Positions 6,020 to 9,697 of a DNA stretch of 9,697 bases are shown here, piece by piece. Below the pieces are notes generated by a model. It was given only the letters and a program-made list of their open reading frames with translations, was not told where the DNA came from and made no database searches. This DNA comes from JAWWPG01 sp033850885. GTDB lineage: Bacteria > Actinomycetota > Actinomycetes > Propionibacteriales > Nocardioidaceae. Numbering within the stretch: the stretch's first letter is position 1; every line of letters starts with the position of its first letter. The stretch lies in the NCBI GenBank assembly GCA_033850885.1, contig JAWWPG010000031.1:1-9697 (forward strand). The letters run 5' to 3'. Position numbers and translations under genes: made by a program.

Positions 6020-6074
6020 CACGAGTGAGCACACGCCCACGAGGGGCGTTCTGTAACCGAGGAGAATGATCCAT

Positions 6075-6398
6075 ATGCAGTACCTGGTCTCCGTGATCGA
6101 CGACACGCCCGACTCCGCCATCTCGGACGAGATGACCGCCATCAATGCCTTCAACGACGGGCTCCAGGCGGACGGCCACTGGGTCTTCGCGGGCGGCCTC
6201 GGGGCGCCGAGCACGGCAACGGTCATCGACGGCCGGGGTGTTGAAGCGATGTTCACCGATGGCCCGTTCGTCGAGACGAAGGAGTGGCTCTCGGGCTTCT
6301 GGATCATCGAGGCCCGTGACCTCGATGTGGCGCTTGAGCTGGCCGCTGCGGGATCGAAGGCCTGCAACCGCCGGGTGGAGGTGCGCCCGTTCCTGTGA
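6075..6398 (+). CDS. DGPF / YCII-related family protein 2b (module 2)
   Basis: This is a 107-residue YCII-related protein with MFTDGPFVETKEW at residues 59-71 and the following SGFW strand and DLDVALELA helix. Start choice: the ATG at 6066 is almost on top of the AGGAG at 6060-6064, while the ATG at 6075 is ten bases from it and gives the family-typical MQYLV beginning, so 6075 is preferred. The stop codon overlaps the GTG start of the sigma gene (GTGA at 6395-6398), which indicates translational coupling. It is clearly related to gene 2a, probably by an old duplication, and has its own copy of the promoter element. Confidence 0.85.
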   Translation: MQYLVSVIDDTPDSAISDEMTAINAFNDGLQADGHWVFAGGLGAPSTATVIDGRGVEAMFTDGPFVETKEWLSGFWIIEARDLDVALELAAAGSKACNRRVEVRPFL

Positions 6399-7627
6399 GT
6401 CCGGGCGACGTCGGTGAGGCCATCACCCGGGCCCATCACGAGGAGTGGGCCCGGGTGGTCGCCACCCTGACCAGGCACTTCGGCGATCTCGGCGTCGCCG
6501 AGGACGCCGCCGCCGAAGCCTTCGCGACCGCCGTCGAGCGGTGGCCGGCCGATGGAGTCCCGGCCAACCCGGGCGGCTGGCTGACGACGACCGCCCGCCG
6601 CAAGGCCCTCGACCGGATCAGGCGCGAGAACAAGCGCGACGACAAGCACAAGGAGGCGCAGATGATGTATGACGACGTCCCGCGCGCCTCGTTGGGCGCC
6701 GTCCATGACGAGCGGCTTCGGCTGATCTTCACGTGCTGCCACCCGGCGCTCGCCCCGGAGGCCCGCGTAGCCCTGACGCTCCGCATGATCGGCGGTCTGA
6801 CCGTGCCGGAGATCGCCCGTGCCTTCCTGGTGCAAGAGACCACCATGGGACAACGGATAACCCGTGCGAAGGCGAAGATCAAGGCGGCTCGCATCCCCTA
6901 CCGGGTGCCGTCCGCGGAAGACCTGCCGCGACGAGTCTCCGGCGTGCTCGCCGTCCTCTTTCTGGTCTTCAACGAGGGCTACCTGACGAGCGGCCCCGAC
7001 ACCGACCCGGTGCGTCACGAGCTGACCGCCGAGGCCATCCGCCTCACGCGACTGCTCCGTGAACTCATGCCGGACGACGGTGAGGTGGCGGGGCTGCTGG
7101 CGCTGATGCTTCTCACTGAGGCCCGTCGCGCCGCCCGGGTCTCGGCGAACGGTGAGCTGGTCACTCTTGACGAGCAAGACCGAGAGGCTTGGGACGCCGA
7201 GCTGGTCGCCGAGGGCCATCGGTTGGTGAGGCAGCGCCTGGCCACGGGGCAGGCCCCGGGCCGCTACCAGATCCTGGCCGCGATCAACGCCGTGCACACC
7301 TCGGCCCGGGATGCGCGCGACACCGACTGGTCGCAGGTCGTGGCCCTCTACGATCAGCTCGTTCATCTCGACCCGTCGCCGATCGTCGCCCTCAATCGAG
7401 CTGTTGCGATCGCGGAGCTCGACGGCCCGGACGTCGCGCTGGCGATTGTCGACCGTCTCCACGAGGCGCTGGTCGACTATCACGCCTACTTCGCGGCCAG
7501 AGCCGACATCCTGCGCCGGCTGGGCCGCAGCGAGGAGTCGCGGGCAGCGTACGACCGAGCCATCGCGCTGGCGGGCAACACCGCCGAGACGGCCTACCTC
7601 ACACGCCGCCGCGACCAGCTGGGGTGA
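6395..7627 (+). CDS. ECF42-type RNA polymerase sigma factor with C-terminal TPR-like extension (module 2)
   Basis: This 410-residue sigma-70 family protein is the paralogue of the 446-residue factor at 1101-2441. Region 2 spans about residues 10-78 (VAEDAAAEAF, then PADGVPANP, WLTTTARRKALDRIRR). Region 4 spans about 105-163 (LRLIFTCCHPAL, GGLTVPEIA, TMGQRITRAK). The extension starts with VLFLVFNEGY (187-196) and ends with TPR-like helices around AARADILRRLGRSEESRAAYDRAIALAG. The GTG start overlaps the stop of DGPF gene 2b by four bases, so its translation is coupled to it. No anti-sigma gene is present. Compared with the module 1 factor it has a shorter linker between regions 2 and 4 and a shorter C-terminus, so it is a diverged paralogue and not a recent copy. 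It probably recognises the same TGTCGR-N15-TTCG promoters. Confidence 0.93.
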   Translation: MSPGDVGEAITRAHHEEWARVVATLTRHFGDLGVAEDAAAEAFATAVERWPADGVPANPGGWLTTTARRKALDRIRRENKRDDKHKEAQMMYDDVPRASLGAVHDERLRLIFTCCHPALAPEARVALTLRMIGGLTVPEIARAFLVQETTMGQRITRAKAKIKAARIPYRVPSAEDLPRRVSGVLAVLFLVFNEGYLTSGPDTDPVRHELTAEAIRLTRLLRELMPDDGEVAGLLALMLLTEARRAARVSANGELVTLDEQDREAWDAELVAEGHRLVRQRLATGQAPGRYQILAAINAVHTSARDARDTDWSQVVALYDQLVHLDPSPIVALNRAVAIAELDGPDVALAIVDRLHEALVDYHAYFAARADILRRLGRSEESRAAYDRAIALAGNTAETAYLTRRRDQLG

Positions 7628-7640
7628 TGCCCGGGGACGC

Positions 7641-9095
7641 CTACGCCACCGCCTGTGGGGCGGCCACCGGGCTGCGGTTCTTCTTCTGGTCCACGGCACG
7701 AATACCCATCTGCACGTTGTCCTTGGAGATGTCGAGTGTGGCCGTGGTGACGTTGCCGACGGCGAGCGCCTCGGTCCAGTCGGATTCCGTCGTCTCCCGC
7801 AGCACCACCTCGTACCCGGTCACGTTGCCTTCGGGATTGGCGTTCCAGGTGAGCGTGGTGAGGTTGGTGCCGGAGAAAGTTCCGGGAGGCGTCGTGTGGA
7901 CCTGGGCATTCGTGGGCGTGCCGGGCGAAGAGGCGAGGCCCCACAAGCCGGCCGCGTTCACCCGGGTCACCCGGGCGATGTAGTCGAAGTCCACGAAGTC
8001 GATCAGGTCGCCGAACTGTACGCCGTTGACCACCTGGGTGTTCTGGTGCTCGTGGTTGAAGTTCTCCCGCGGCTCGGTGAACCTGGCGGCTGGGTAGCCC
8101 TGGCCCTGGAAGGAGACGTGGTCGCTGGCGCGGAGGAACCGGTCGCGCCGCCAGATCAGCCGGATGTTCATGCCGGTCAGGTCGGACGGCGCCACCGAGT
8201 GGACGAACCGGCCGAGCTGACGGGACTTCCCGTCGTTCTCCCCGCCGACCGACTGCAGGAGTGCGATCTGGTCCGCGGTCACGTTGGTCGGGACTCCCTC
8301 CAGGAACATCCGCACGGTGAAGGGGTCCGGCTTGGTGCCATCGAAGGCCCGGCTGGCCCCGATGATGTCGTTGCTGAACATGCCTTGGACGTCATTGCCG
8401 GCCGACGCCATCTGCTGGGCCATGAAGGTGGAGCCGTAGAGTCCCTGTTCCTCCCCCGCGACGGTGGCGAAGATGATCGTGCCGGGGAACTGATGGGTGG
8501 CGAACACCCGGGCGAGTTCGAGCACGCACGCGACGCCGGAGCCGTCGTCATCGGCACCTGGCGCGTCGCTGGTGAAGTCCAGCACGTCGGTCACCCGTGA
8601 GTCCAGGTGCCCGGTGACCACGTAGAACCGCTCGGGGGACGCGGTCCCCCGCAGTGTGGCGATGACGTTGGTGATCGTGGTGGGGGTGGGGATCCGGTTG
8701 GAGACGGGCTGTACGAACGTCTGCTGCTGCACCGTCATGTTGCCGCCGGAGGTGGCGGCGATGGCCTGCATCTGCTGGGTCACCCATGCCGTGGCCGCGC
8801 CGATGCCACGCACCGGGTCGGTCTGGCTGGATGAGGTATGCCTGGTGCCGAACTGGGTCAGGCGCAGGATGGTGGCCCCGATCCGCTTGGGGTCGACCTG
8901 CTGCAACAGCGTTCGCAGAGCCGGGTCGAAGCTCGTGAGGTTGCCGGCCGGACCGAGGCCGGCCGGTGCGGCGTAGGCAGGGGCGGCGTCCGAGACGATG
9001 GGTGCGGCAACGGCCGCGACGGCTGTGGCTCCCAATGCAGAGAGGAACGTCCGGCGGCTAGCGCCCTGTGGGCCTGTTGGTTGAATGTTCTCCAT
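7641..9095 (-). CDS. Tat-exported M28-family metallopeptidase with C-terminal fibronectin-like domain
   Basis: The protein has 484 residues. A twin-arginine signal (SRRTFLSALG at 13-22, hydrophobic stretch, AYA-A near 41-44) indicates export in folded form. The catalytic domain (about 60-375) carries the M28 two-zinc centre. I read H163 in TGHLDS, a bridging aspartate in GADDDGSG (about D183), catalytic and ligand glutamates in AGEEQGLYGS (E215, E216), an aspartate in SNDIIG (about D243), and a late histidine in NHEHQNT (about H350). Assignments follow the Streptomyces griseus aminopeptidase pattern. Residues about 395-475 look like a fibronectin type III module. The likely role is extracellular aminopeptidase or carboxypeptidase-like digestion of peptides. 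It is transcribed towards the second sigma gene, with only 13 bases between the two stops. The start lacks a ribosome-binding site and appears leaderless. Confidence 0.9.
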   Translation of the reverse strand: MENIQPTGPQGASRRTFLSALGATAVAAVAAPIVSDAAPAYAAPAGLGPAGNLTSFDPALRTLLQQVDPKRIGATILRLTQFGTRHTSSSQTDPVRGIGAATAWVTQQMQAIAATSGGNMTVQQQTFVQPVSNRIPTPTTITNVIATLRGTASPERFYVVTGHLDSRVTDVLDFTSDAPGADDDGSGVACVLELARVFATHQFPGTIIFATVAGEEQGLYGSTFMAQQMASAGNDVQGMFSNDIIGASRAFDGTKPDPFTVRMFLEGVPTNVTADQIALLQSVGGENDGKSRQLGRFVHSVAPSDLTGMNIRLIWRRDRFLRASDHVSFQGQGYPAARFTEPRENFNHEHQNTQVVNGVQFGDLIDFVDFDYIARVTRVNAAGLWGLASSPGTPTNAQVHTTPPGTFSGTNLTTLTWNANPEGNVTGYEVVLRETTESDWTEALAVGNVTTATLDISKDNVQMGIRAVDQKKNRSPVAAPQAVA

Positions 9096-9102
9096 CTACC
9101 CG

Positions 9103-9131
9103 ACACAACAGCGGTTGCACACTGCTGTCAA
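9103..9131 (-). promoter_or_regulatory. Probable housekeeping promoter of the M28 peptidase gene, near-leaderless
   Basis: On the minus strand a perfect TTGACA (9126-9131) is followed by 17 bases and TTGTGT (9103-9108), which keeps the first and last -10 positions. Only seven bases separate this -10 from the ATG at 9095, so transcription would start at or next to the start codon. That agrees with the lack of a ribosome-binding site and with the frequency of leaderless mRNAs in actinobacteria. Confidence 0.5.
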
Positions 9132-9204
9132 GCGACTGCGGCGATCAGCCTCATCACGCCGCCCGGGCGACACAGGGCTGTCCAGACCCTGGCAGGCTAG
9201 CGGC

Positions 9205-9558
9205 ATGGAACGTGTGCTTGGAATCGGTGGGTACTTCATGCGGGCCGCCGACCCCGTAGCCGTGAGCGCGTGGTATCGCGATTGCCTCGGACTGGACGCC
9301 GATGAGAACGGCTTGTGGCGCCAGGGAGCCGGGCCGACGGTGTTCGCGACGTTCGAGTCGGAGACCGACTACTTCGGCTCCCCTGCCTAGCAAACCATGC
9401 TCAACTTCCGGGTCCGCGACCTGGATGCGATGCTCGCCCAGTTGCGCGCAAAAGGAGCGGACGTGGCTGCAGAGACGCAGGACATGGAGGGTGTCGGTCG
9501 ATTCGGCTGGGTCACCGATCCCGAGGGCAATCGGATCGAGCTGTGGCAGCCCTCCTGA
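9205..9558 (+). pseudogene. VOC / glyoxalase-family protein gene interrupted by an in-frame amber codon
   Basis: From ATG 9205 to TGA 9556-9558 there are 118 codons in one continuous frame, broken only by TAG at codon 62 (9388-9390). The first part (GIGGYFMRAADPVAVSAWYRDCLGL) is the usual first beta-alpha-beta unit of a VOC fold. The part after TAG (MLNFRVRDLDAML, then AAETQDMEGVGRFGWVTDPEGNRIELWQPS) is the second unit, ending with the conserved DPEGN and the metal-ligand glutamate of IELW. Family members commonly have a glutamine at the interrupted position (FGSPA-Q-Q-T-M), so a single C to T change of CAG to TAG explains it. Full length matches the 115-120 residues of the family. Most likely it is a recently inactivated gene. 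Readthrough or a sequencing error are the alternatives. The ribosome-binding site is weak. Confidence 0.8.
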
Positions 9559-9667
9559 CGGCGGCCAGGTTGGACTCCATCGCCTCGTCCCAGGACGTGA
9601 AGAACTCGTCGGGGCTCTCGGCTACCCCGTCGAGGGACAGCAGCTCGTATGCGACGACCTTGCGCAT
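9512..9667 (-). pseudogene. 5' fragment of a RibD / dihydrofolate-reductase-like protein gene
   Basis: A minus-strand frame starts at ATG 9667 behind a strong GGAGGT ribosome-binding site seven bases upstream. It reads MRKVVAYELLSLDGVAE and continues PDEFFTSWDEAM-ESNLAAV, the standard N-terminus of RibD C-terminal-domain (DHFR-like) proteins, in which SLDGV helps form the NADPH/substrate site. After residue 37 (about position 9557) the similarity stops, and the frame runs antisense through the VOC gene to a TGA at 9512-9514. The remaining 140 or so residues expected for the family are missing, so this is a truncated gene. The break coincides with the last codon of the VOC gene, which suggests a deletion or rearrangement joined them. 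Confidence 0.75.
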
Positions 9668-9681
9668 GCACAACACCTCCG

Positions 9682-9694
9682 GTTCAACCTGAAC
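9682..9694. promoter_or_regulatory. Small palindrome upstream of the RibD-like fragment
   Basis: GTTCA (9682-9686) and TGAAC (9690-9694) form an inverted repeat with a 3-base centre, immediately upstream of the ribosome-binding site of the RibD-like gene. It could be a repressor operator, but the arms are short and the window ends three bases later. Confidence 0.25.
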
Positions 9695-9697
9695 GCT

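Noticed and set aside
7628..7640. Bidirectional terminator between the second sigma gene and the M28 gene
   Set aside because: Only 13 bases and no inverted repeat.
5744..7699. 651-residue open frame on the minus strand opposite DGPF 2a/2b and the second sigma gene
   Set aside because: Shadow of three well-supported genes; composition is Arg/Ala/Gly-rich without domain motifs, as expected from high-GC antisense frames.
7311..8600. 429-residue plus-strand frame running out of the second sigma gene over the M28 gene
   Set aside because: It crosses two genes confirmed by motifs and has no ribosome-binding site or recognisable domain.

Overview
The window is high-GC DNA with actinobacterial character. 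Coding frames have G/C-rich third positions, GTG starts occur, there is a twin-arginine signal peptide, and the gene families (ECF42-type sigma factors with DGPF proteins, DinB, VOC, RibD-like reductase) are those commonly clustered in soil actinomycetes. I cannot name the genus from the sequence.

Layout. (1) Positions 1-660 are a scrapyard: the C-terminal end of a probable IS30-like transposase, a 3' fragment of a tRNA-Ser(GGA) gene that looks like the attachment-site scar of an integrated element, and a frameshifted lysR-type remnant. (2) Positions 630-2441 are a first ECF42 module, with one DGPF (YCII-related) protein followed by a sigma factor with a long C-terminal TPR-like extension. 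(3) A minus-strand pentapeptide/DinB protein, a PIN-like toxin fragment and a minus-strand secreted protein of unknown function fill 2581-5230. (4) Positions 5477-7627 are a second, diverged ECF42 module: two DGPF genes, then a second TPR-tailed sigma factor whose start overlaps the preceding stop. (5) A Tat-secreted M28 metallopeptidase with a C-terminal fibronectin-like domain runs convergently to it (7641-9095, minus). (6) The right edge holds a VOC/glyoxalase gene broken by one in-frame amber codon, and the first 37 or so codons of a RibD/DHFR-like reductase on the minus strand, cut off at the VOC stop codon.

The most informative signal is regulatory. All three DGPF genes are preceded by the same two-block element, TGTCGR-N15-TTCG-(A/T), with identical spacing and lying 48-58 bases upstream of the start codon. 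It fits what is known of ECF42 target promoters, so both modules are probably autoregulated and could cross-activate one another. No anti-sigma gene is visible beside either sigma factor, in line with regulation through the C-terminal extension and/or the DGPF partners.

The rest of the window reads as an integration and decay hot spot around a tRNA-Ser attachment site: an IS remnant, truncated lysR and PIN genes, a stop-interrupted VOC gene and a truncated reductase. I see no CRISPR array, complete integrase, rRNA or intact tRNA.
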